The notes: generated by a model from the letters alone, not told the origin. 64,000 bases of DNA from Fredinandcohnia onubensis (GCF_031181385.1 NZ_JAPSKV010000002.1:1-64000), one strand, 5' to 3'; numbered from the stretch's first letter, positions 27,261-34,786 are shown. Numbers and translations are program-made.

Positions 27261-27307
27261 ATCAACACTATATGAAAATTGAATTGAAGAATTATTCTTT
27301 GAAGAAA

Positions 27308-27601
27308 TTAAATGTAATTGAGGGTTAACACTACAGCTACAAGTAGGTTTGGAGCCCCCATGAGGAAAAACAAATAGGAATATCGAATTCTTTTTTTGCG
27401 GTCTTTTTTGCTTTCGGTGTAATAGTTCGCTCTTGCCCGATCGCCACTTATAAAGGTATCAGATACAATCCCAGCAAGCAAAAAGCATATTATACCCATG
27501 GTCCCAGAAATAACTGAATATGTTTCAAATTGGCGAGTAGACAAACCAACTATTAGTAGAAGTCCAGAGGTTACTATACCTAATATTAAGCCTACTCTCA
27601 A
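27308..27601 (-). CDS. DUF5316-like small membrane protein
   Basis: A 97-residue protein with three hydrophobic segments (about 2-20, 28-48, 74-95) separated by a basic loop (KKDRKKRIRYS). TTG at 27601 follows GGAGGG at eight bases; an ATG slightly upstream is out of frame. Family assignment is from general resemblance. Stands alone between the radical SAM gene and mobA. Confidence 0.6.
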   Translation of the reverse strand: MRVGLILGIVTSGLLLIVGLSTRQFETYSVISGTMGIICFLLAGIVSDTFISGDRARANYYTESKKDRKKRIRYSYLFFLMGAPNLLVAVVLTLNYI

Positions 27602-27712
27602 ACATAATCCCTCCTTCCAGATAACTCTATATTCTTATTTTATCACATTTTTCTGAAAATTATGAGTGATAGGCTTGAATAAGAAAAACAAAAGCCATTG
27701 AGTTGTTTGAGG

Positions 27713-27750
27713 AAAAAAGACGTTGCCACGTCCTATGGCAACGTCTTTTT
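27713..27750. terminator. Terminator downstream of mobA
   Basis: AAAAAAGACGTTGCCA / TGGCAACGTCTTTTT with loop CGTCCTA, 20 bases from the mobA stop; strong in either direction. Confidence 0.9.
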
Positions 27751-27769
27751 GACACATATCGTGTGGTCC

Positions 27770-28378
27770 TCAAATTGGCTTCTGCTTTATTTTTTCATAT
27801 TCAGTTTTATTATTGATATTCTCAAATTCCATACCTTGAAGCTGAAGGTCATGATCGGTTATAAATTTAACATTGCAAGTGTCTAATAATTGGCTCATTT
27901 TTAGTTTATTTTCTTTAAGTAATTGTTCTATTTTATTTGCAACCCTAGCATGATACACGGCAATTAATGGTTGTTGTCTGTCATTGATAATAGGTACGAT
28001 TGCATCAATACTACTTTGATCCTTAGTAAAAGAAATAAGCTGCTTTACTAGTTTGTCTGTAACAAAAGGTGTATCACAAGGTAAAATTACATACCAATCA
28101 GAGGATGTTTTTTGCATGACTGTGAAAATGCCAGCGAGTGGTCCCCTTCCCTGATATCCAGGTAAATCCTGAATAATAGAAACCGAGGATTCGTATCGAA
28201 AATGCTCTTCTAATATAGGATGACTCACAATATAAAGTTGGTCCACGTTATCTTTTAATGCATCAATTGCATATTCGTAAAAATATTTATTTTGAAATTG
28301 GGCAAATGCCTTAGGGCTTCCAAATCTCCTTGATTCCCCACCAGCCAAAAGAACACCTATGATTGTCGTTATTTTCAT
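27770..28378 (-). CDS. mobA: Molybdenum cofactor guanylyltransferase
   Basis: About 202 residues. The N-terminal nucleotide-binding motif LLAGGESRRFGSPKA and the metal-binding LPCDTPFV are diagnostic of MobA, which adds GMP to Mo-molybdopterin to form MGD for enzymes such as nitrate reductase. Two adjacent ATGs (28381 and 28378) follow AAGGGTG; the second has better spacing. It is separated from the other Moco genes by about 8 kb but lies in the same block. Confidence 0.92.
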   Translation of the reverse strand: MKITTIIGVLLAGGESRRFGSPKAFAQFQNKYFYEYAIDALKDNVDQLYIVSHPILEEHFRYESSVSIIQDLPGYQGRGPLAGIFTVMQKTSSDWYVILPCDTPFVTDKLVKQLISFTKDQSSIDAIVPIINDRQQPLIAVYHARVANKIEQLLKENKLKMSQLLDTCNVKFITDHDLQLQGMEFENINNKTEYEKIKQKPI

Positions 28379-28456
28379 CATTAAACACCCTTTTGCTTTT
28401 TTCTTCATAGTAGCATGATTGGAACAGCCTACCAAACGAAAAATCAAAGTGAACGA

Positions 28457-28498
28457 TAAAAAAGTGTAGACAAAGCCTTTAAAGACAATGCCTACACT
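28457..28498 (-). terminator. Terminator after the DUF2249 gene
   Basis: GTGTAGGCA / TGTCTACAC pairing with extended inner stem and T run on the minus strand, about 30 bases after the stop. Confidence 0.8.
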
Positions 28499-28528
28499 AT
28501 GTGAGAGATCGGAATCTGTGATTGATTA

Positions 28529-28759
28529 TTACTTTTTACCGATAGCAACGCGCCATACTTCTGGGCCTTGTTCAAGGTATTCCCAAGTGAATGCATCACC
28601 GCGCTCCATCATAAACTGATATTGGAGTGGTCTTGGATCATGGTCATTTGATAGCTCCATGATTTCACCTGGTTGTAAACTATCAAATGTTCTAAATATT
28701 GTTGGGTGCTTATCCTTCGGTGCATAATCTGGTGCGTTTACTTTCGCTGCAAATACCAT
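28529..28759 (-). CDS. DUF2249 protein
   Basis: A 76-residue soluble protein fitting DUF2249 (TIFRTFDSLQPGEIMEL, DHDPRPLQYQF, GDAFTWEYLEQGP, WRVAIGKK). This fold resembles SirA/TusA-like domains and is often found near NO and anaerobic genes; no biochemical role is established. AAAGGAGG precedes the ATG. Its promoter carries an AGTGA-N6-TCACT box. Two further DUF2249 genes lie at 30069-30514. Confidence 0.85.
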   Translation of the reverse strand: MVFAAKVNAPDYAPKDKHPTIFRTFDSLQPGEIMELSNDHDPRPLQYQFMMERGDAFTWEYLEQGPEVWRVAIGKK

Positions 28760-28790
28760 ATTAATATTCCTCCTTTTGATTTATGGGTCC

Positions 28791-28834
28791 ATTGTACCCG
28801 AGTCTTTTTAGATCATGTAGTGAAGCTAATCACT
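28791..28834 (-). promoter_or_regulatory. Fnr-type promoter of the DUF2249 gene
   Basis: AGTGAAGCTAATCACT (28819-28834) is an AGTGA-N6-TCACT palindrome on both strands. The minus-strand -10 TACAAT (28791-28796) is centred 33 bp downstream. Confidence 0.8.
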
Positions 28835-28965
28835 AAGTACGTATGTTTTTTATCATATGTGCCGAAAACTATGCGATAATTAGATTGAACATGAATATCC
28901 CACGTAAACATCTTGTCATTCTTCATGATTGTGGAGTTTAAAAGAAATAACGGGGTGAAGAATAT

Positions 28966-29103
28966 ATGAAGGAATTTGTAGGAAAATGTAAGGAATGTGA
29001 AAAAGAAATCTATTGTTTAGATGGTTTTATAAATGGTGTTGTATTAGATGATAAAAATGGGATACTTTGCTTTGATTGTGCTGAAGAAAAGCAAGCTAAC
29101 TAA
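28966..29103 (+). CDS. 45-residue double-CxxC mini-protein
   Basis: The product begins MKEFVGKCKECEKEIYC and has two CxxC knuckles, Cys8/Cys11 and Cys35/Cys38, spaced 23 residues apart, as in a small zinc ribbon. GGGGTG lies seven bases before the ATG and a strong terminator follows the stop at once, so it is a well-formed monocistronic gene. Family not recognised. Zinc or Fe-S binding is inference. Confidence 0.8.
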   Translation: MKEFVGKCKECEKEIYCLDGFINGVVLDDKNGILCFDCAEEKQAN

Positions 29104-29132
29104 GCTAGGAGTTTTGCTCCTAGCTTTTTTGT
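29102..29132 (+). terminator. Terminator of the CxxC mini-gene
   Basis: AAGCTAGGAG / CTCCTAGCTTTTTT with loop TTTTG, beginning in the stop codon. Confidence 0.92.
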
Positions 29133-29169
29133 GTCCATTTTTCGAACATTGATTGTCATTCTCACCGAC

Positions 29170-29211
29170 TATGATTTAAATCACTGTCTTAAAAAGTGGA
29201 ATTGTTACACT
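29170..29211 (+). promoter_or_regulatory. Fnr-type promoter of the second Crp/Fnr gene
   Basis: TATGATTTAAATCACT (29170-29185) has one consensus half (TCACT) and one weaker half. TACACT (29206-29211) is centred 31 bp downstream as a possible -10. Confidence 0.55.
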
Positions 29212-29261
29212 AAAAGTTGAGTAACCGCATATATAGTTTATTTGAACAAGGAGTGAGACAG

Positions 29262-29951
29262 ATGGGACTACCATCGATTCGTGAACAATTGAAAGGAGTA
29301 CCCTTGTTTCGGGAACTAACATCAGAAGAACTCGACCCAATTGTAGAAATTTCACAGTCACGATTATATAGACAAAAGATGTTTATCTTTATGCAAGACG
29401 ATCCACTTGATTGTGTATTTTTCATCCAATCCGGAAAAGTAAAAATTTATAAGTCTGATATGCACGGGAAGGAACAAATTGTTTCCGTTCTAGAAGCAGG
29501 TGAAATGTTTCCTCATGCTGGCTTTTTTCGAAAAGGCGGTTATCCCGCACATGCCGAAGTAATCGAGGATTCAAATATCATCTTCACCCCCATTGATAAG
29601 TTTGAAGAGATATTGCTAAAATATCCTGAGCTTTGCATTAAAATTTTTAAAGTGCTTGGTGAAAAAATTATAGACCTTCAAAAACGTCTAGAAGAACAAA
29701 TTTTATTAAGCACCCAAGAACAAATCATTATGCTTTTACTTCGTCTATGTAGGAGTAATGGTGAAAAGACAGGAAATCGCTTTAAACTTACAACTCATTT
29801 TACAAATCGAGAACTCGCTAATATGATCGGAACAACACGTGAATCGGTAAGTCGAACGATCTCTGTTTTGAAAAAGAAACAGATTGTTGATCTGACTACA
29901 GATGGTTATTACTTATTAGATCATATGAAGCTGCATGATGAAATTTTCTGA
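29262..29951 (+). CDS. Crp/Fnr-family regulator without Fe-S cysteines
   Basis: A 229-residue protein with an N-terminal effector domain (about 15-130; SGKVKIYKSDMHGKEQIV), a long dimerisation helix, and a winged helix with TTRESVSRTISVLKKK. The E-S-V-S-R recognition pattern is that of Fnr/Crp, so it may read the same TGTGA boxes. No C-terminal Cys cluster exists, so oxygen sensing as in Fnr is unlikely; a heme- or NO-responsive DNR/NnrR-like role is possible but unproven. The ATG at 29262 follows AGGAGTGAG. Confidence 0.85.
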   Translation: MGLPSIREQLKGVPLFRELTSEELDPIVEISQSRLYRQKMFIFMQDDPLDCVFFIQSGKVKIYKSDMHGKEQIVSVLEAGEMFPHAGFFRKGGYPAHAEVIEDSNIIFTPIDKFEEILLKYPELCIKIFKVLGEKIIDLQKRLEEQILLSTQEQIIMLLLRLCRSNGEKTGNRFKLTTHFTNRELANMIGTTRESVSRTISVLKKKQIVDLTTDGYYLLDHMKLHDEIF

Positions 29952-29991
29952 GCTAATTTCAGCCTGATTGACAATCAACAAAATTTGCATT

Positions 29992-30034
29992 TGTGATTCA
30001 TGTCACACCGTTTCTAATTGAAAATGATTATCAT
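29992..30034 (+). promoter_or_regulatory. Overlapping Fnr box and Fur box before the DUF2249 operon
   Basis: TGTGATTCATGTCACA (29992-30007) is a perfect Fnr-type palindrome. Its predicted -10 TATCAT (30029-30034) lies within TGAAAATGATTATCA (30019-30033), which matches the 7-1-7 Fur motif TGATAAT-N-ATTATCA at all but one position. Activation by Fnr and repression by Fur at one promoter is therefore plausible. Confidence 0.75.
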
Positions 30035-30068
30035 TAGATTATAAACGTTAGATAAGGGGGACATTTAA

Positions 30069-30308
30069 GTGAAATCAAAAGTAGTAGAAGTAGATGTTAG
30101 GGAAGATCTTAAAAATAAAATTGAGCCTTTTCAAAAGATTATGGAAGCCGTTAAACCTTTAAAGGATGGGGATACCTTTATTTTACACGCGCCTTTTAAA
30201 CCGACTCCTTTATTTCCAATTTTAAAGGCAAAAGGATTTTCAAACGAGGCAGAGCAAATTGATAAAAAACATTGGAAGGTTACCTTTACTAAAAGAGGTG
30301 ACAAATAA
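30069..30308 (+). CDS. DUF2249 protein, first of a pair
   Basis: A 79-residue DUF2249-type protein (EVDVREDLKNKIEPF, LKDGDTFILHAPFKPTPLFP, HWKVTFTKRG). GTG at 30069 follows AAGGGGGAC. The stop overlaps the start of the next gene (TAATG), so the two are coupled. First gene of an operon with an Fnr-type promoter overlapped by a Fur motif. Confidence 0.85.
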   Translation: MKSKVVEVDVREDLKNKIEPFQKIMEAVKPLKDGDTFILHAPFKPTPLFPILKAKGFSNEAEQIDKKHWKVTFTKRGDK

Positions 30309-30514
30309 TGAAATTAGATAATCGAGGTCTTGAGCCACCAACTCCAATGATGCGTACGTTAAAGGCTCTCGAGAAACTAAACAAAGGTGAAACATTGACG
30401 ATTATTAATGACCGTAGACCCATGTTTTTATATGAACAGCTTGAAGAACTTGGCTACAAGCACATAACAGAACCACATCCTGAGGGCGGCTTTCAAATTG
30501 AGATTACAAAATAA
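30308..30514 (+). CDS. DUF2249 protein, second of a pair
   Basis: A 68-residue protein resembling the previous one and the product at 28529 (NRGLEPPTPMMRTLKAL, NDRRPMFLYEQLEELG, GGFQIEITK). AAAAGAGGTG lies upstream of its ATG inside the first gene. Three DUF2249 copies in 2 kb suggest a duplicated family with specialised partners. Confidence 0.85.
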   Translation: MKLDNRGLEPPTPMMRTLKALEKLNKGETLTIINDRRPMFLYEQLEELGYKHITEPHPEGGFQIEITK

Positions 30515-30528
30515 GGAGCTGCTTGATA

Positions 30529-31770
30529 ATGATACCTCAATTATCAAATGAAACAAATATCAGGCTACCGCTTTCATTCATTATTTTTAGTGTTGTGGCA
30601 TTGGTCGCATCCCAAGTCATCCTCCTATTCAATGGACATATGGTGATTGAAGGGAACTTTAGAAACCCCGCCATCTTATCATCAGCCCATTTACTTATCC
30701 TGGGTTGGGCCTTAATGGTTGCGATGGGGGCTATGTATCAGCTTGTACCAGTAGCCTTTTTAACTCCGATTTGGAGTGAAAAATTTGGATTTATTCAATT
30801 TTGGATAACTGCAATTGGTTTTGGTGGATTTGGTATCACTCTTTCCTTTTCACCTACCATTTCTATTTTTACAGGTTCACTTGCTGTAATTGGAATATTA
30901 TTATTTCTTGTTCAAATGTTTATGACAATGAAAAAACAGGCAAAGAAAAACATTCTAACTGTTTTAGTTGGTAGTGCTTTAATTTGTTTGCTATTCACAA
31001 TTTCACTAGGAATTCTATTGATTGTTAATTTAGGAGCTGGAATAGCACACCTTGATCATTTCGCTGTTTTAAAAAGTCATATTCTACTAGGTGTGGCAGG
31101 ATGGTTTACATTTTTAATTTTCGGCTTTTCTTATAAAATGGTCCCTATGTTTTCGTTAACACACCGATTTTCGATGAAACTATCAAGTTGGGTCTATACT
31201 GTTTACGCCATCGGACTAGTAGTAACCATTTGGAGCTTTATTACTGAAGTGAACCTATTGTTACAAGTTGGTATGGTCTTGCTTTTTGTAGGTTTCTCCT
31301 TATTTTCTTACCATATTTCCACTATCATCAAGTTTAGATTAAAGAAAAAGCTTGATAAACCATTTATTTTTTCATTAGTTTCCATCTGTTTTGGCTTAGT
31401 TATTCACTTTTTCGGAATGGTTCTTGCGTTCATACCAGGGTATTACGAAATTTATGGCGTCCTTGTCTTTCTTTATATTTTTTTGTGGATTGCAGGTAGC
31501 ATTCTTGGCTACTTATATAAAATTATTCCTTTTCTCTGGTGGACTCATAAATATAGCAAATTGATTGGTAAAAGTAATGTACCTACTTTAAAACAAATGA
31601 TTGATGAAAAAATCGCAATTCCCATTTTCACAGGTTTCGCTGCTGGATGTGTTGTCGTAATTTTAGCCATTGCAACTGGCCAATTGCTCATTTTTTCGAT
31701 TGGCCAAAGTTTTGTTGTCGCTTCAACTTTCTTTTTCAGCTACAGCATTATAAAAGTACTATTTAAATAA
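30529..31770 (+). CDS. Twelve-helix membrane protein, NnrS/heme-copper-like
   Basis: About 413 residues, almost wholly hydrophobic, with some 12 predicted helices. Recurrent His sit in helices or their edges (SSAHLLILGWALMV, GIAHLDHFAVLKSHILLG, SLTHRF, WWTHKY), a pattern shared with NnrS and with distant subunit I-like proteins. The HH pair and GHFH motifs of real heme-copper oxidases are absent. Located behind two DUF2249 genes under the Fnr/Fur promoter; a heme- or NO-related role is inferred. Confidence 0.7.
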   Translation: MIPQLSNETNIRLPLSFIIFSVVALVASQVILLFNGHMVIEGNFRNPAILSSAHLLILGWALMVAMGAMYQLVPVAFLTPIWSEKFGFIQFWITAIGFGGFGITLSFSPTISIFTGSLAVIGILLFLVQMFMTMKKQAKKNILTVLVGSALICLLFTISLGILLIVNLGAGIAHLDHFAVLKSHILLGVAGWFTFLIFGFSYKMVPMFSLTHRFSMKLSSWVYTVYAIGLVVTIWSFITEVNLLLQVGMVLLFVGFSLFSYHISTIIKFRLKKKLDKPFIFSLVSICFGLVIHFFGMVLAFIPGYYEIYGVLVFLYIFLWIAGSILGYLYKIIPFLWWTHKYSKLIGKSNVPTLKQMIDEKIAIPIFTGFAAGCVVVILAIATGQLLIFSIGQSFVVASTFFFSYSIIKVLFK

Positions 31771-31785
31771 AAGGGGAGAAACACA

Positions 31786-32085
31786 ATGGAATTAAAAGAG
31801 AAAATCCTTGAGCAGTTAAAACAAGTGATTGACCCTGAATTAAATATTAATGTTGTTGATTTAGGACTTATTTATGAAATTAATATTAAAGAAAATAATA
31901 ATGTATATATTGAAATGACGCTAACTACTCCTGGTTGCCCACTACATGATAGTATTACCAGTGGAGTGAAGCATGCAGTTGCCTACCTTGAGGAAGTAAA
32001 TGATATTGAGGTATTAATGGTATGGCATCCTGCTTGGTCTCCTGAACGCATGTCTGAAGCCGCCATGAAGCAACTCAGAGGTTAA
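31786..32085 (+). CDS. MIP18-family (DUF59) Fe-S maturation protein
   Basis: A 99-residue protein with DPELNINVVDLGLIYEI and the conserved Cys in TTPGCPLHDS, then WHPAWSPERMSEAA, the DUF59/SufT/PaaD pattern. Such proteins help deliver Fe-S clusters. AGGGGAG precedes the ATG. Last gene of the DUF2249 operon; its stop is followed by TTAACTTTATTCAGC, one end of the dispersed repeat. It is a paralogue of the adjacent YitW. Confidence 0.88.
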   Translation: MELKEKILEQLKQVIDPELNINVVDLGLIYEINIKENNNVYIEMTLTTPGCPLHDSITSGVKHAVAYLEEVNDIEVLMVWHPAWSPERMSEAAMKQLRG

Positions 32086-32175
32086 CTTTATTCAGCAAAA
32101 AAGCAGGGGATTTCACATTCTTAGTTTGTTTCGTTATACTTTAAATAAGCTATTTCTCGAAAGGAGAGGTTTTAA

Positions 32176-32484
32176 ATGGATGAAGCTTTAAAGGAAAATA
32201 TGTTGGGGGCACTTGAGCAAGTAGTTGACCCTGAATTAGGTATTGATATTGTTAATCTAGGTCTTGTCTATGATGTGGATATGAATGATGAGGGTGTCGC
32301 TCAAGTTACGATGACATTAACATCAATGGGCTGCCCACTTGCTGGAACGATTGCAATGGACGTAAAACGCGTTCTTACTGAACTACCTGAAGTAAAAGAC
32401 GTAGATGTTAACATCGTTTGGAATCCACCTTGGAACAAGGATATGATGAGCCGTTACGCAAAAATTGCTCTAGGAATTAGATGA
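32176..32484 (+). CDS. yitW: YitW, MIP18-family Fe-S maturation protein
   Basis: A 102-residue DUF59 protein: DPELGIDIVNLGLVYDV, Cys in TSMGCPLAGT, VWNPPWNKDMMS. It marks the return to the conserved backbone, since yitW, yitV and yitU stand together in B. subtilis. AAAGGAGAGG lies before the ATG. Role in Fe-S cluster assembly is known for the family. Confidence 0.9.
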   Translation: MDEALKENMLGALEQVVDPELGIDIVNLGLVYDVDMNDEGVAQVTMTLTSMGCPLAGTIAMDVKRVLTELPEVKDVDVNIVWNPPWNKDMMSRYAKIALGIR

Positions 32485-32498
32485 AATAAATAGAAAAA

Positions 32499-32529
32499 GA
32501 ACGTGTCAACCTGTGACACGTTCTTTTTA
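32499..32529. terminator. Bidirectional terminator between yitW and yitV
   Basis: AAAGAACGTGTCA / TGACACGTTCTTT around ACCTG; shared by the convergent genes and reaching the yitV stop. Confidence 0.93.
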
Positions 32530-33294
32530 TAAATGCTTTTTAAACCATTCAACTGATGCGAGAAGCCCTTCTCTTGTCACTTTATGATCTGCCCGTGTGT
32601 CAGCAATAAAAGAAAGATTCTCCTCTTTCCCCTTATACAGTGGTTTAATTTCTTGGTAAAAATCATACGTATATTTGAAAGGAACCATTTTGTCTTTTTC
32701 ACCATGCCAGAAAAATAATGGTCTTCCGTTTACTTTTTTAGGTTGCATGCTTAAATCATATTTCCGTAGCTCTGCATATTTTTCTTCCAACTCAGCATCT
32801 GAGAAAGGAAGTTCAATGTCATGTCGTTTCAATTCCTCAATTTGCCCCCGGCAGAACTCTTCATAATATGGACTCCCCATTAAACTTACTGCAGTCTTAA
32901 TCCAAGGGTATTGGGTCAATGCCCCTAACGTCACGATACCTCCCATTGAAGTACCTGCCACGCCGATTCTTGCCTCGTCAATTTGGCCTTGGTTTTGTAG
33001 TTCGTCCTTAATGATTTGAAGTTCTTTAATTTCATTGACGACAATATCCCAAAACTTAAAATCCATTTCATGATCATCTATGCCCTTATCTCTTTCACCA
33101 TGATAGTCTGCTTCAGGCAAAACTACACGAAATCCTTGTTCTGCATAAAGATAGGCATAGTGTAAATTATGTTCTTTCGCACTACCAAATCCATGAACAA
33201 AGAGGATCAACGGCAACGCTTCATCCTTTAACTGATTTTTAACAATATGTAATGCTGGTATTTTCGCATATTTCCTATTTTCAATAATAATCAT
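32527..33294 (-). CDS. yitV: YitV-like alpha/beta hydrolase (esterase/peptidase type)
   Basis: A 255-residue cytoplasmic hydrolase: oxyanion motif FVHGFGSAKEHN, nucleophile elbow GTSMGG, Asp in WHGEKDKMVP and His in DHKVTREG complete the triad. No signal peptide. AGGAG precedes the ATG. Convergent to yitW and divergent from yitU as in B. subtilis. Substrate unknown. Confidence 0.88.
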   Translation of the reverse strand: MIIIENRKYAKIPALHIVKNQLKDEALPLILFVHGFGSAKEHNLHYAYLYAEQGFRVVLPEADYHGERDKGIDDHEMDFKFWDIVVNEIKELQIIKDELQNQGQIDEARIGVAGTSMGGIVTLGALTQYPWIKTAVSLMGSPYYEEFCRGQIEELKRHDIELPFSDAELEEKYAELRKYDLSMQPKKVNGRPLFFWHGEKDKMVPFKYTYDFYQEIKPLYKGKEENLSFIADTRADHKVTREGLLASVEWFKKHL

Positions 33295-33370
33295 CTTTTG
33301 TGTGTACTCCTTTAAAGAAAACTTTTACCATCCTCTAGTGTATCATTTGTTGGAAGTTTATTGAAAAATA

Positions 33371-33399
33371 TTGACTTTTCAATTGACGATTATTTTAAT
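33371..33399 (+). promoter_or_regulatory. SigA-type promoter of yitU
   Basis: TTGACT (33371-33376) and TTTAAT (33394-33399) are 17 bases apart, about 50 bases before the start codon. Confidence 0.75.
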
Positions 33400-33447
33400 A
33401 TCTGTTTAAGTTAAGGAAAGAGATAATAGGTTCACAAGGAGATTGAT

Positions 33448-34269
33448 ATGACTAAACAACACTTAATTGCACTTGACCTAGACGGTACTCTACTAAAAGA
33501 TGATAAAACGATCTCAAAAAGAACAAAAGACACGATAGAAAAAGCCAAAAAAGCCGGCCATATGGTGATGATTGCGACGGGAAGACCTTTCCGTTCGAGC
33601 TCAATGTATTACCAAGAACTTAGTCTTACAACACCAATCGTTAACTTTAATGGAGCCTTTGTCCATCACCCACTTGATCAAAAATGGGGAGTGTATCACG
33701 ATACACTCGATTTAAAAACAGTAAAAGAAATTGTTGATGTTGCCGATGAGCTCCGTGTAAAAAATATTTTAGCGGAAGTAATAGATGATGTGTATTTTCA
33801 TTTTCACGATGAAACAATGTTAGATATTTTTGGAATGGGGAAACCAAATATTGAAACGGGTGATTTACGAAAGATTTTAAAACATGATCCAACTTCATTA
33901 TTAATTCACCCTGATGAAGAAATTGCAGATACAATCCGAAAGTATCTTTCTGACATCCATGCTGAAGTAGTTGATCACCGCAAATGGGCCGCCCCTTGGC
34001 ATGTGATTGAAATTGTTAAATCTGGATTAAATAAAGCTGTTGGTATTCAGAAAGTTGCTGACTTTTATCAAATTCCAAAAGACAGAATTATTGCTTTTGG
34101 AGATGAAGACAATGATTTGGAAATGATTGAATACGCTGGTCACGGGATTGCCATGGGTAACGGGATTGACGAGCTAAAGAGTATTGCTAACCATGTAACA
34201 ATGACTAATGAAGAAGACGGAATTGCTCTTTATTTAGAGGATGTTCTAAAATTGGAGAAAAATAAGTAG
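33448..34269 (+). CDS. yitU: YitU-like HAD-superfamily (Cof type) phosphatase
   Basis: A 273-residue HAD hydrolase with motif I DLDGTLLKDD, motif II ATGRPF, a Cof-type cap, the Lys of motif III and motif IV FGDEDNDLEMIEYAG. B. subtilis YitU is one of the HADs that dephosphorylate a flavin precursor in vitro; substrate here is not proven. AAGGAGATTG precedes the ATG. A weak hairpin (AGTGCT/AGCACT, 34328-34346) follows. Confidence 0.92.
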   Translation: MTKQHLIALDLDGTLLKDDKTISKRTKDTIEKAKKAGHMVMIATGRPFRSSSMYYQELSLTTPIVNFNGAFVHHPLDQKWGVYHDTLDLKTVKEIVDVADELRVKNILAEVIDDVYFHFHDETMLDIFGMGKPNIETGDLRKILKHDPTSLLIHPDEEIADTIRKYLSDIHAEVVDHRKWAAPWHVIEIVKSGLNKAVGIQKVADFYQIPKDRIIAFGDEDNDLEMIEYAGHGIAMGNGIDELKSIANHVTMTNEEDGIALYLEDVLKLEKNK

Positions 34270-34378
34270 CTTGGTTCAGAAATAATTACCTGATATAACC
34301 CAAACGTAAAACTCAAACAATATAACTAGTGCTACAAAGAAGCACTTCTTTTAAAGCTGTTAAAGGGGGAATTTACGG

Positions 34379-34528
34379 ATGGGTAGTAATAAATCAAAAC
34401 GATTTGTTCATCAAGGTGCAGATGCTGTTCAACAACATGCTCAGCGCTTTCCTTACCGTTCCACTCTAGCTGAAGCAGAAGCAAAGAAAAAAGCGAATGT
34501 CGAAAACTCATCTCTTGGAGGAATTTAA
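34379..34528 (+). CDS. Conserved-looking 49-residue protein
   Basis: The product starts MGSNKSKRFVHQGADAVQ and contains QRFPYRSTLAEAEAKKKAN; it is soluble, basic and probably helical. AAAGGGGGAA precedes the ATG, and its last codons include the ribosome binding site (GGAGG) of the next gene, so both are one transcript. No family recognised; size and composition recall small Bacillus proteins of sporulating cells, which is only an impression. Confidence 0.75.
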   Translation: MGSNKSKRFVHQGADAVQQHAQRFPYRSTLAEAEAKKKANVENSSLGGI

Positions 34529-34529
34529 T

Positions 34530-34727
34530 ATGGGAAACCGTTTATTCCAAAAGGCTCGTGAAACCGTAGAAGTTGCGAAATTAGCGAGTGCTGGCCAAAG
34601 TGATACATCCTTACAGGATGCCGTTTCGGTTGCTAAAAATGCACTTTCTTCTGCATATGCTAACTCTACAACAGCCGAAAAAGAACAACTCCGCGAATTG
34701 CAAAATGAATTAGACCAACTTCAATAA
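34530..34727 (+). CDS. DUF3813-like small protein
   Basis: A 65-residue helical protein (MGNRLFQKARETVEVAKLAS; EKEQLRELQNELDQL) fitting DUF3813, as found next to yitU in B. subtilis. Its start is one base after the preceding stop. Function unknown. Confidence 0.8.
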   Translation: MGNRLFQKARETVEVAKLASAGQSDTSLQDAVSVAKNALSSAYANSTTAEKEQLRELQNELDQLQ

Positions 34728-34746
34728 CCTTTGGCTAATTCAAGAA

Positions 34747-34786
34747 AAAAATAGGGTCAGACTCAACGTCTGACCCTCCCCTATTT
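34747..34786. terminator. Bidirectional terminator
   Basis: GGGTCAGAC / GTCTGACCC with loop TCAAC, extended by AATAG/CTATT, between the DUF3813 gene and the convergent lipoprotein gene. Confidence 0.92.

Noticed and set aside
30529-31770. A second functional heme-copper oxidase subunit I
   Set aside because: The adjacent His pair and the GHFH motif are absent; the His pattern is more like NnrS-type proteins.
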